Shown: positions 25,989 through 34,188 of the stretch, one piece after another
Numbering within the stretch: position 1 is the stretch's first letter
Layout: every line of letters begins with the position of its first letter
Assembly (NCBI RefSeq): GCF_001427905.1
Contig: NZ_LMEF01000031.1
Span: forward strand, 62,001 to 126,000
Direction: 5' to 3'
Source of the DNA: Flavobacterium sp. Root420
GTDB taxonomy: Bacteria; Bacteroidota; Bacteroidia; Flavobacteriales; Flavobacteriaceae
DNA: 64,000 nt
Translations under genes and position numbers: made by a program
Notes under the pieces: generated by a model
What the model was told of the DNA's origin: nothing
Databases searched by the model: none
Seen by the model: only the letters and a program-made list of their open reading frames with translations

Positions 25989-26338
25989 TAATGATTTGTT
26001 TAAAAACGGTTTTACTTTTATAATGACTTTCTCAATTCTGAAAAAAGTGTCATTCCAGCATAATTAGATTTGGTGTCTGAATAATTTTAATTTATCGGAG
26101 ATAAATATATGGAAAACTTTCGCGATTAATTTGTTAAAGGAAAAAGCTATCGGCACTATCAGAGAACACTTCGCAGAAGTGGATAAATTGGAGCAAAGCG
26201 ACAAAATCTAAAATCTAAAATCTAAAATCTAAAATCTAAAATCTAAAATCTAAAATCTAAAATCTAAAATCTAAAATCTAAAATCTAAAATCTAAAATCC
26301 TAGAGCCGTTTCTATTAGCCTACCTTACCAAAAAACAA
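25989..26338. other. Intergenic stretch with tandem repeat
   Basis: Divergent spacer holding a 7-bp tandem array (26203-26299). The remaining bases include CACTTC/GAAGTG at about 26168-26182, a short inverted repeat. No recognisable promoter is found. Confidence 0.5.
26203..26299. repeat. Tandem repeat of AAAATCT, about 14 copies
   Basis: 97 bases with a perfect period of 7: thirteen full AAAATCT units plus AAAATC. It ends 39 bases before the ATG of the cysteine-cluster gene. A perfect array of this kind is prone to slippage. Confidence 0.95.
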
Positions 26339-26947
26339 ATGTCAATAGAAGAGAAGGTTAGGCAGGTTGAAGCATTGTTTGATCGTCTTGAAATTGAAAT
26401 TACGGCTTTTCAGTCTGAAACACATTTGCATTGCAACGCCGGTTGTGGCAAATGCTGCTCCACTCCCAACATAGACGCTTCGCCTTTAGAATTTTTACCC
26501 TGGGCTTTTCATTTGTTTTTGAATGGTAAAGCCGAAGAAACCCTAAAAGAATTAAACAGTATTTCGACTAAAAATTGCTTTTTATACCGCTCTCTTTCGA
26601 TTTTGGAATACCATAAAGGAAGCTGCAGTAATTACCGTTATCGGGGTTTAATTTGCCGGCTCTTTGGTTACGGTGCCACAACTGATAAATTTGGAAAGCT
26701 ACGATTGGCCACCTGCAATATCATAAAAGAAGAACAGCAGGAGAACTTTACTAAAGCGGAAGTAGCGATTAACAAAGGCAAATACGTTCCTATTTTTTCT
26801 GATTATTATATGCAGTTAGCTCAAATCGATCTTAGAATGGGTGTTAGCCTGCTTCCTATAAACGAAGCTTTAAAAACAGCTATTGAAGAGGTTTTGCATT
26901 ATTATGCTTACAGGCCGTTTCCGGGTGGGTTGGAGAATATTGCTTAG
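26339..26947 (+). CDS. YkgJ-family cysteine cluster protein
   Basis: A 202-residue cytosolic protein. The cluster HCNAGCGKCCS (residues about 31-41) and further cysteines in KNCFLY, GSCSNYRYRGLICRLFGYG and ATCNI match the YkgJ/UPF0153 family, thought to bind zinc or an iron-sulfur cluster. The function is unknown. A slippage-prone 7-bp tandem array lies immediately upstream, in the place of the promoter or leader. Confidence 0.88.
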   Translation: MSIEEKVRQVEALFDRLEIEITAFQSETHLHCNAGCGKCCSTPNIDASPLEFLPWAFHLFLNGKAEETLKELNSISTKNCFLYRSLSILEYHKGSCSNYRYRGLICRLFGYGATTDKFGKLRLATCNIIKEEQQENFTKAEVAINKGKYVPIFSDYYMQLAQIDLRMGVSLLPINEALKTAIEEVLHYYAYRPFPGGLENIA

Positions 26948-27027
26948 AATCAAGATACTTTTAATCAGATTTATTTATAAGAACTTAAAAAATGCGCGAA
27001 GTCGGAGACATTTGCAGAGGGAAAAGT

Positions 27028-27741
27028 TTATTGACAGTATTTCTTAATAGCCTCAACTGCGTTATCTTTATCTATATCGGAATACTCTGCATGAAAAAAA
27101 TCTTCGCAAGCTTCTGCTTTTTGGTTTAATGCTATTTTACAAATCCCTCTATTGTAATAGATTTTGTAGCTACTGGGTTTGAGTTCTTTGTATTTATCAT
27201 AATCTAAAATAGCACCGTTATAATCTTTAAATTTAAATTTTATATTACCGCTAAAGTAGTAAGGTTCTTCTTCATACGAATAGATTTCTTTAGCCTTATC
27301 GAAGTCAATAAGTGCGTTTTTGTAGTCTTTTAAGAGATCTTTTATTATTCCTCTTCCCATGTAGGCCTGATAATAACTTGGATCCAGGTCTATAGCCTGG
27401 GTAAAATCTTCCACAGCTCCTGTATAGTTTTTCTGTGTTTGTTTTACAGAACCTCTAAGAAAATACATATAACTTTTATTATATGAAATTTCCAATGCTT
27501 TAGTATAATCTTCAATAGCACCATTGTAATCTCCCATCGCATTCTTAGACATACCCCTGCAAAAAATATAGGTGTCTATATTAGATTCAAGTGCTATTGC
27601 TTTGTCGAAATCTTCAATAGCTCCTTTGTAATCTTTTTTGCAATCTTTTGCAGATCCACTATAAAAAAAATCCTGGGCAGTTTGGCTATAGCTTCCTAAA
27701 TTTATTAAAAAGAATAGTAAACAGGTAATGCTTTTATTCAT
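27028..27741 (-). CDS. Secreted tetratricopeptide-repeat protein
   Basis: A signal peptide (MNKSITCLLFFLINLGSYSQ) is followed by six TPR units with the pattern YxGAIEDFDKAIxL (for example DYKGAIEDFDKAIAL, NYTGAVEDFTQAIDL, DYKNALIDFDKA). TPR arrays bind partner proteins; this one acts in the periplasm or outer membrane. The start at 27741 (237 residues) is preferred to the longer frame from 27804, since it begins the signal peptide exactly and a -7 box TACATTTG lies at 27780-27787. Confidence 0.85.
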   Translation of the reverse strand: MNKSITCLLFFLINLGSYSQTAQDFFYSGSAKDCKKDYKGAIEDFDKAIALESNIDTYIFCRGMSKNAMGDYNGAIEDYTKALEISYNKSYMYFLRGSVKQTQKNYTGAVEDFTQAIDLDPSYYQAYMGRGIIKDLLKDYKNALIDFDKAKEIYSYEEEPYYFSGNIKFKFKDYNGAILDYDKYKELKPSSYKIYYNRGICKIALNQKAEACEDFFHAEYSDIDKDNAVEAIKKYCQ

Positions 27742-28406
27742 GTTTTTTGCTTTATGAGATTGGATGTTTTTTGGTTGAACAAATGTAAATATACTGTAAT
27801 TCATTTTTACGGGAACATGTATTTTGAGGCTATATTTATTTAAGGACTGGCTCTTCAGTTACACGATAGCGCGATCGTTGCGTGGTCGATGTGTAGATCC
27901 GTGCGATCGGGATTAAAAAGAAATAGTTTTTGAAGAACAGAAATAGTAAGATGAATAATGGAGAGTTCTTGAAAAAGAGGGTTTTATGTTTGTAAGATTA
28001 TAAAAGTTATAATCAAAAAAGTACTAAGCCATATTAGCTTTTTACATTTTCTCTGCCAAAGTATTTTTCTTCTTTCCGCTTCTGCCTGAACCAATTTCTC
28101 CAGAGTATTTAAATTAATATTATTTGTCGCCATTATCAGTTTTTTTCAAATATAGCATTAACCAAAAATAATGTTTTACGGTTTTTTTAATGATATAATA
28201 TGGTATAATAACATCCTCACAGAATTTCGATGGGTAAAATAAAATAAACATGTTGTGTTAATGTATTTATCCCAGTGAATTATTCTCTCGACATTAGAAT
28301 AAAATCTAATAAAGTTTCAACAATTATCTTAAGCCAGTTTTTCTTTTTATTTGTTGTTTGGGCGTTTTTCATACTTGTATAATCTTGTAGCGTTTATGGA
28401 AGCAAA
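27742..28406. other. Spacer with small gene and GC-rich patch
   Basis: It contains the -7 box of the TPR gene (27780-27787, - strand), an unusual GC-rich patch with several CGATCG-like words (about 27860-27912), and a possible small - strand gene (27984-28133). The rest (28134-28406) shows nothing recognisable. Confidence 0.45.
27984..28133 (-). CDS. Possible 49-residue single-span membrane protein
   Basis: ATG at 28133 opens a frame of 49 codons. The peptide has an acidic/basic N-terminal helix (LNTLEKLVQAEAERRKILWQRKCKK) and a C-terminal hydrophobic helix (LIWLSTFLIITFIIL). This reads like a small tail-anchored protein. No family or promoter is recognised. Confidence 0.45.
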   Translation of the reverse strand: MATNNINLNTLEKLVQAEAERRKILWQRKCKKLIWLSTFLIITFIILQT

Positions 28407-28966
28407 CTATTCAATTTCAGAAATACCATATTTAATACCATTGCTTTCAAATATAGATTTAAGCATATCATACTTTGTGTCACAATATTCGCCTATGCTG
28501 AATCTTTTGTCGCTAGATCTGAAATGCTTGCAACTAAACAAAGTTCTAAATATGCAATTATTTTATTATCAACGTCCAGAAATAAAACAGCATTTCTAGG
28601 CATATAACATTTTACATCTTCCAGTGTATATGGCATTTTTTTATAACTAAAATTGAAGATAATATCAGTTAGCTTGTTTATTTGTTCTGAAGTTAAAGTG
28701 GCTGTTTCATTGTAAAATTTAGGATTATAAGCATCTTTTCCTAAGGTGATGGAATCTATATATTTTATTAACCCTTGTCCAGAAAGTTCTTTCGGGTTGT
28801 CTTTAAAAGAAATAAGCTTGATTTGTGAGCTTTTGGAGAAGGGAAAATGATTTAACCTTTTTTGTTCTGATAGATTTTTTGTTCTAACACATTCAGCATT
28901 TTTTTCATATGATTGTGAAAAAGAATTTTGAGCTAGTAAAAGTATTAGGAATAGAAAGTTTCTCAT
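28407..28966 (-). pseudogene. Secreted-protein gene broken by a one-base frameshift
   Basis: The intact frame from 28966 codes a signal peptide (MRNFLFLILLLAQNSFSQ) and about 140 residues up to YLELC, then runs into a stop at 28493. Shifting the frame by one base at about 28536-28538 continues the protein sensibly as FSCKHFRSSDKRFSIGEYCD and on to NGIKYGISEIE, stopping at 28407-28409. The whole region is 560 bases, one short of 187 codons, so a single deletion (probably TTTT to TTT on the coding strand) explains it. Either a recent pseudogene or a sequencing error. Function unknown. Confidence 0.75.
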
Positions 28967-29029
28967 TTTTAAATGATGTGGTTGTGAAACGAAAAATACG
29001 ATTTAAAATTCATTATTTAACCGTCTAAT

Positions 29030-29129
29030 GCTAGCGCGAGCGTTCCGCTCGTGAACGCGAAGTATTTCTTATTATCACAAAATATAATGTGATTTTGATT
29101 GTGTTCACGAGCGGAACGCTCGCGCTAGC
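29030..29129. repeat. REPIN-like element: two inverted 27-bp arms
   Basis: The arm at 29030-29056 begins GCTAGCGCGAGCGTTCCGCT and ends CGTGAAC; its exact reverse complement is at 29103-29129. Each arm contains its own small hairpin CGAGCG-TTC-CGCTCG. A 46-base AT-rich spacer separates them. This is the layout of a REPIN (paired REP sequences mobilised by a RAYT transposase). No transposase is in the window. Confidence 0.85.
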
Positions 29130-29137
29130 TGGAGGTA

Positions 29138-29503
29138 TTAATCACAATTACATTTATAATTTATTATGTACTTATGGAATCTGTCGCCATACGAATTTGA
29201 ATCTCCATAACTCCCGTATTGGAAATTTCTCCAATTCATATTAGGGATTCCACAGAATATATAGGTACTTGTTTGATAACTGTATTCATTTTTTTTAATT
29301 TCTGCGATAACATAGGTTTTATATTCATATTCATATGCAGTAACTTTATATAGCCAACTAGAATCTAAAATATAACTACTTAATGTTCCTTTTGAATATC
29401 CTTTTTCTGTGATAAAATTTAATAAATCATCACAACTGACTTCTTGTGAATATGAAATATTAATATAGAAAGAAATCATTAAGAATAAAATTGTCTTTTT
29501 CAT
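29138..29503 (-). CDS. Small secreted hypothetical protein
   Basis: A 121-residue protein with signal peptide (about 1-19, ending NISYSQ). The mature part has cysteines at SCDDLL, FCGIP and the C-terminal KCNCD, and is rich in Tyr and Ser (SYGDSNSYGDRF). It starts 10 bases after the stop of the DUF6119-type gene upstream on the same strand, so the two are probably co-transcribed. No family is recognised. Confidence 0.65.
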   Translation of the reverse strand: MKKTILFLMISFYINISYSQEVSCDDLLNFITEKGYSKGTLSSYILDSSWLYKVTAYEYEYKTYVIAEIKKNEYSYQTSTYIFCGIPNMNWRNFQYGSYGDSNSYGDRFHKYIINYKCNCD

Positions 29504-29513
29504 AGTTTGATTT

Positions 29514-31289
29514 TTATTTTTCTAACTGCAATATTTGAAATTCAACTTCCAAATTTCTCATACTTTTAGAAAGTTCGCTTAAGGAAAATTTTGCAATATT
29601 TGAATCGAATTTATCTATGTCAATTTCCATTTTTCGATTTACTGTTGCGTCGTCTAATACGGCCAATACAAAAACAAGGGTTCGATTTTTCATTAAATCA
29701 ATAAAGCCAGATTTAGTAATTTTTGAAAGATTTTGCTTTGCTTCTTTTGAGTATAGTGTTTTTCCTTTGTTTTTTATGACAGTATCATAAAGAACTTCTA
29801 AAAAAATATATTTATTTTTAGAATCTTCATTAACTTTTCTTGCGGCAATTAATACTTGGCTACATAGATCTCTCATAGAATTATTGAAGCCTTTTTTAAC
29901 ATGATAAAAATAGATTTTATTTGTATCCCATCTCATTATATCACACGCTTCTATATTTTGAGGAGTGAATTTATCGAAGACTAAAGAATTATTTATGGTG
30001 AAATATGTTGAATTATATTCATTTTCTGAACCTTTTAGCCATTTGCTCATGGGAGGCCCTAAATATTTGTTGGTTGTTATAAAGTGTTTAGCCTGTTCAT
30101 TTATTTTATCTATTAATGTGCTACCTATTTCATACCAATCTTTTTCAATTAGAAAATAACTTTTCATAGACAAAGATATTTCCGAGCAATAATGATTTTT
30201 TATTGAGTCTTTTGTAATTGTAGCTCCATTTTCGTCAAAAGTTTCTATATATCCACTATCAATACATTTTTCGAATTCAATATATGATAAAGAAGGATTA
30301 GCAATTCTTATTTGATCAAGTATAGTTTGAATGTTACGAATACCTTCGTCGAAAACGAATTTTTCTTTTAAAAGTTTTGTAGACAGTGTAACCGTAGTTG
30401 AATTTGCGTAGTAATATTTTTCAAAATCTTTATGACTTATTTCGACACTAAAAAAAATAGTTTCATCGAAATAATTAGCATAGATGTTTTGATTGAGATT
30501 TTCCCATAGATCGTGTAATAGGACACTATTTGATTTACTTATTTTTTCTACACTATTGATTTCTACAATGGGAGGGAGTTTTATTAAATTTTCGCAACGT
30601 TCTATAACACTAAGTAATTCTATAAATGAAATTGATTTTTTTAGTGAGAAAGAATTTTTAGCAATGCATAAACTATCTAATTTTAAATCACTTTTAGCAA
30701 ACCCAAATATCTTTATTAATTGGTCTTTACTAATTGATGCATTTAATTCATTGTAAATATTTCCAAAACTTTCATTTTCATAAAGATTATAATCATTTCT
30801 AAAAAATTTAATTGCACCCTGAATTCCACCAGTCAAATTTCTTTCTTTAGATGATCTTAGAGTTTTATCATCAGCCTTTAAAATCCGTGAAAGGATTTCT
30901 AGACCAAAATCATTAGTTGCAATTTCTTGAATTAGAACATGAGCGTAACCACCAGTCGAAGCGAAATATTTTTTAGTTTTAGGGTTATAAAAAATTATCA
31001 CATAGCTTTCCGAAGTTGATAAAGATGACTTAAGAATATCTTGGTTGGGTTCGACTATAGTTCGAATGAAATCTTTCCATTTTATTGGTGTAACAGATTT
31101 TTTATAATAAACCTTTATTTGGTATTGTTTACTTAAGCTTGGAAGGACAGTTTGCTCTTTAAAATCTTTCTCTTTAAATAATTTTCGAAGATATACAAAG
31201 TCTATTTTTTCTTCTACAATTTTCGATTTCTTAAATTCTTTCTTTGTTTCTTTTAGCAAGTAAAAGTTATTTTGAATTTTTTCTGACAT
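29514..31289 (-). CDS. TIGR04141/DUF6119 sporadically distributed protein
   Basis: A 591-residue cytosolic protein. The block STGGYAHVLIQEIATNDFGLEIL (residues about 111-133) followed by LKADDKTLRSSKERNLTGGIQG is characteristic of the TIGR04141/DUF6119 family, which is patchily distributed among bacteria. The C-terminal part shows Asp450 (EACDI) and FYHVKKG (461-467), a spacing that recalls PD-(D/E)XK nucleases, but this is a weak resemblance. Patchy occurrence and accessory surroundings make a defence role plausible; none is shown by the sequence. The gene is strongly AT-rich. Confidence 0.75.
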   Translation of the reverse strand: MSEKIQNNFYLLKETKKEFKKSKIVEEKIDFVYLRKLFKEKDFKEQTVLPSLSKQYQIKVYYKKSVTPIKWKDFIRTIVEPNQDILKSSLSTSESYVIIFYNPKTKKYFASTGGYAHVLIQEIATNDFGLEILSRILKADDKTLRSSKERNLTGGIQGAIKFFRNDYNLYENESFGNIYNELNASISKDQLIKIFGFAKSDLKLDSLCIAKNSFSLKKSISFIELLSVIERCENLIKLPPIVEINSVEKISKSNSVLLHDLWENLNQNIYANYFDETIFFSVEISHKDFEKYYYANSTTVTLSTKLLKEKFVFDEGIRNIQTILDQIRIANPSLSYIEFEKCIDSGYIETFDENGATITKDSIKNHYCSEISLSMKSYFLIEKDWYEIGSTLIDKINEQAKHFITTNKYLGPPMSKWLKGSENEYNSTYFTINNSLVFDKFTPQNIEACDIMRWDTNKIYFYHVKKGFNNSMRDLCSQVLIAARKVNEDSKNKYIFLEVLYDTVIKNKGKTLYSKEAKQNLSKITKSGFIDLMKNRTLVFVLAVLDDATVNRKMEIDIDKFDSNIAKFSLSELSKSMRNLEVEFQILQLEK

Positions 31290-31604
31290 GATTTTTTATT
31301 GAATTGATAATTTTAAAAAAGAATTATTAATGTAAAAGGAAATAGTAATCAAATTATTTTTATTCAAAGCAAATCTCATTATTTATAAATTCCATATTTT
31401 ACGGAAATCCATAATCCCATAAAGTATTTATTTTCAGACAAGTATACCACTAAATAAATCCCAACCACCAAGTACTTATACGGGTTTTATAAAGTGTATT
31501 TAAATCGAGTTATTTTTTAATGTGATGTTTTAATAAAAAATGCGCAAAAGTCAAATAGGCTTTTGCGCAAGGTTTTTTTTAAGAGTTACAGCTACAATTA
31601 AATT
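31290..31604. other. Spacer with terminator
   Basis: A 315-base AT-rich spacer. It contains the hairpin terminator at 31541-31569 and presumably the promoter of the DUF6119-type gene, for which no -7 box is recognised. Confidence 0.45.
31541..31569. terminator. Terminator after the secreted coiled-coil protein gene
   Basis: TGCGCAAAAG (31541-31550) pairs with CTTTTGCGCA (31560-31569) around a 9-base loop; A-rich on its left side, giving a T tail on the - strand. Confidence 0.85.
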
Positions 31605-33341
31605 TTATTCAGTTCCTATTTTAAATTTTGCTCGTTGTTTTTGTGTCAAATTATATGTGATACCACAGAAAAAGCCAACTTTAAATTGTTTTGCGGTTAA
31701 TTGTGTCTCAGGTGTAAAATCACTACTGTTGTAAGCTACATCTTCTCTATAGTTAGCTTTTAACTCATCTACTTGCCTAAATGCCGGGCCAGCAGAAATA
31801 ATAAACTTTTGTTTTTTTCCTATTAACACACTAACTCCTGGAAATAATGAATTTAACTCAAATGTTTCTACATTTACAGAAGCGCCTAATGTTAAGCCAA
31901 AAGCCCAAATGCCACAACTTCTAAAACTGGTGTGAAACATTCCAGCCAATGCAGGCGTAAATTGATTGTTTTCGGTTACTACTATTTTTTTCATGGCAGT
32001 ATCTTCGCTTCCGTCCCCATTTGTAACTACATTTACATCTGTTAATCCATATTTATCGTTATTTCCAATAAAATTCATTACAATTCCAGTGCTGAAATCA
32101 AAGCGAACTCCTCCTCTTGTATATTCCATATAAGTAAATTCTCTATTATCATTATATTCTGAGGATTTATTTTTATCTCTATGTTTAATAGTGACATCAA
32201 AAGTTACATAGTCTTCTAACGGTTGTATAGGAGAAGAAACCATTTCGTATGCCTTTTCTTCCTTAAGAATTGAATGAATTGCTTCTACTTTTCGCAGTTT
32301 AGAAGATAAATTTAGAGCATCAATAGAAGTTTTTATTTTATCAACTTCCTCTTTGTATTGTTGGTATTTAAGACGAATATTTTCTTTGGTGTCAAGTAAT
32401 TTAATGGCGTCGAATATCTTCCAATTACTCATGGCTCTATTATAAAAATCAATAAAATTAGTTACGGTTTTTTCAAAATCATAAATTTGAGAGCGATATT
32501 GAGGTAATTGATATAGGATGTATTTTGGATCTTTAACATAATTGTTATATATACTACATTCTAATAAAGGATTTAAAACTAATAAATAGAAATTTTGATA
32601 ATTTTCATCGATAGATCTTACGTTGTAAGATGCATATAATATATCATTGTATAATTTATTGAATTGATTAAAAGTTTCATGTACTGCATTAACAGTATTA
32701 TTTAATTTTATAATTTCATTTTTGTTTGTAAGATTTAAATTTTCTAAAGAATCTATATCCTTTTGGTATGCAATTACCTCTAATGATTTTGTATCTACTA
32801 TTTTTTGATCACTTGTTGGATCAAAATCTTTATTAGTTCTTTTTGAATTTTCTAAAGTTGTTGTTAGATTTTTTATCAATTCTACTAGATTATCTCTTAA
32901 GCTTATTTTTTCGTTTATTAATTTTTGATTTTCATCAATTTCACCTTGAATATTTTTAATACCTTGATCAAGTGACTTATCAGTTTCATTTTGGTCTTTT
33001 AGCGATGTTGTCGATACAGTTGCTTCAGGGATTGTTTTTGTAGTTACAACTTCACTAATTTCTCCAGCGGTAAACGTTTTTTTTAAGGCATTTTCAATTC
33101 CATCTTTAAAATATTCGTCAGCAATCGCAACATCTTCTGATTTAATAACTACTTCATAGGCTAAACGATTAATATTTTTGATTTTGAGAACTATAGGCTC
33201 TCCAACACGCGGACATAGATTTGCTTTCGTGTATTTTTTGGTTTTGAAGTCGTAAATGATGGTTTTGGTGGTGATTGTATCTTTCTGTCCATAAGTTACG
33301 AAAACTTTGAAGAAAAGAAGTAGTAGTAAAATTTTTTTCAT
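31605..33341 (-). CDS. Exported protein with coiled coil and beta-barrel-like C-terminus
   Basis: A 578-residue protein. The signal peptide MKKILLLLLFFKVFVTYGQ supports the start at 33341 over the frame opening at 33443. After a beta-rich part (about 20-100) comes a long coiled coil (about 120-360: GIKNIQGEIDENQKLINEKISLRDNL and similar), then alternating amphipathic strands with Gly-rich turns (SFRSCGIWAFGLTLGASVNVE, KQKFIISAGPAFRQVDEL, KVGFFCGITYNL) typical of an outer membrane beta-barrel. Function unknown; it may span the periplasm. Confidence 0.7.
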   Translation of the reverse strand: MKKILLLLLFFKVFVTYGQKDTITTKTIIYDFKTKKYTKANLCPRVGEPIVLKIKNINRLAYEVVIKSEDVAIADEYFKDGIENALKKTFTAGEISEVVTTKTIPEATVSTTSLKDQNETDKSLDQGIKNIQGEIDENQKLINEKISLRDNLVELIKNLTTTLENSKRTNKDFDPTSDQKIVDTKSLEVIAYQKDIDSLENLNLTNKNEIIKLNNTVNAVHETFNQFNKLYNDILYASYNVRSIDENYQNFYLLVLNPLLECSIYNNYVKDPKYILYQLPQYRSQIYDFEKTVTNFIDFYNRAMSNWKIFDAIKLLDTKENIRLKYQQYKEEVDKIKTSIDALNLSSKLRKVEAIHSILKEEKAYEMVSSPIQPLEDYVTFDVTIKHRDKNKSSEYNDNREFTYMEYTRGGVRFDFSTGIVMNFIGNNDKYGLTDVNVVTNGDGSEDTAMKKIVVTENNQFTPALAGMFHTSFRSCGIWAFGLTLGASVNVETFELNSLFPGVSVLIGKKQKFIISAGPAFRQVDELKANYREDVAYNSSDFTPETQLTAKQFKVGFFCGITYNLTQKQRAKFKIGTE

Positions 33342-33492
33342 AATTAGGTTTTTTGGTTGATAAATTTGCTTAAACAATATTAACGTTTGTTTAAAGATTA
33401 CAACTACGTATTTATACGGTTTTTTATTACAAAAAAAGCTCAACTAATTAAAGTTGAGCTTTTAAGAATTATCTAATTGACACATTATCTCA

Positions 33493-34188
33493 TTACAAAA
33501 GAATCTGATACTTCCTCCCAACAGGAATAATTTCTCCGTTGGACATAGTTAGTGTTTTAAAAGTTTTGGCAGCAATTTCTTTTGTATTTACAATATAAGA
33601 GCGATGTACTTGCACAAAATCGTTGCTGTTAATTTCGTCGTTGATACTTGAGAGCGAGCCGTAAATAATAATAGGAGATTTTAATTTTTTGCTGTACAAT
33701 TTCATGTAGTTGCCTAAACTTTCGATATAGAGAATATCAGCCAAAAGCGTGTCGATCATTTGGCCGTTTGCACGGTGCGATAGAGTTCTTTCGGTGGCGG
33801 TGTTTTCTTTTTTGATATTTTTTCCTGAGTAATAGGTTCTGGCTTTTTCGATCGCTTTAGAGAATTTTTCGAACGAAATAGGTTTCAATAAATAATCAAT
33901 TGCATCGTTTTGATACGCTGAAAGGGCAAAATCAGAATAAGCCGTAGTAACAATCGTGAGCGGGCGATTGGGTTGTAATTCCATTAATTCGACACCCGAA
34001 ATTACAGGCATATTAATGTCGAGAAAAATAATATCGTATTTGTTTTCGTTGAGCATTTTTACCGCTTCCATTCCGCTGAAAGCACTTCCTGAATGCTCCA
34101 GATCGTCACATTTTGCAATATGCGATGTAAGCGCCTTGTGTGCCGGCGATTCATCATCTATGATAAGACAGCGGTAGGTAAGTGCCAT
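33493..34188 (-). CDS. LytTR-type response regulator
   Basis: A 231-residue two-component regulator. Receiver domain (1-120) with acidic pocket DDE (11-13), phosphoacceptor Asp57 in FLDINMP, and the DYLLKP lysine; C-terminal LytTR DNA-binding domain (about 135-230) with ILYIESLGNYMKLYS and FVQVHRSYIVN. Its start overlaps the end of the kinase gene by 31 bases, so they form a translationally coupled pair. Targets are unknown. Confidence 0.94.
   Translation of the reverse strand: MALTYRCLIIDDESPAHKALTSHIAKCDDLEHSGSAFSGMEAVKMLNENKYDIIFLDINMPVISGVELMELQPNRPLTIVTTAYSDFALSAYQNDAIDYLLKPISFEKFSKAIEKARTYYSGKNIKKENTATERTLSHRANGQMIDTLLADILYIESLGNYMKLYSKKLKSPIIIYGSLSSINDEINSNDFVQVHRSYIVNTKEIAAKTFKTLTMSNGEIIPVGRKYQILL

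Noticed and set aside
26203..26299. CRISPR array
   Set aside because: The 7-bp units have no spacers between them; this is a simple tandem repeat, and no cas gene is in the window.
28351..28599. 82-codon + strand frame
   Set aside because: Antisense to the frameshifted secreted-protein gene, which explains the sequence better.
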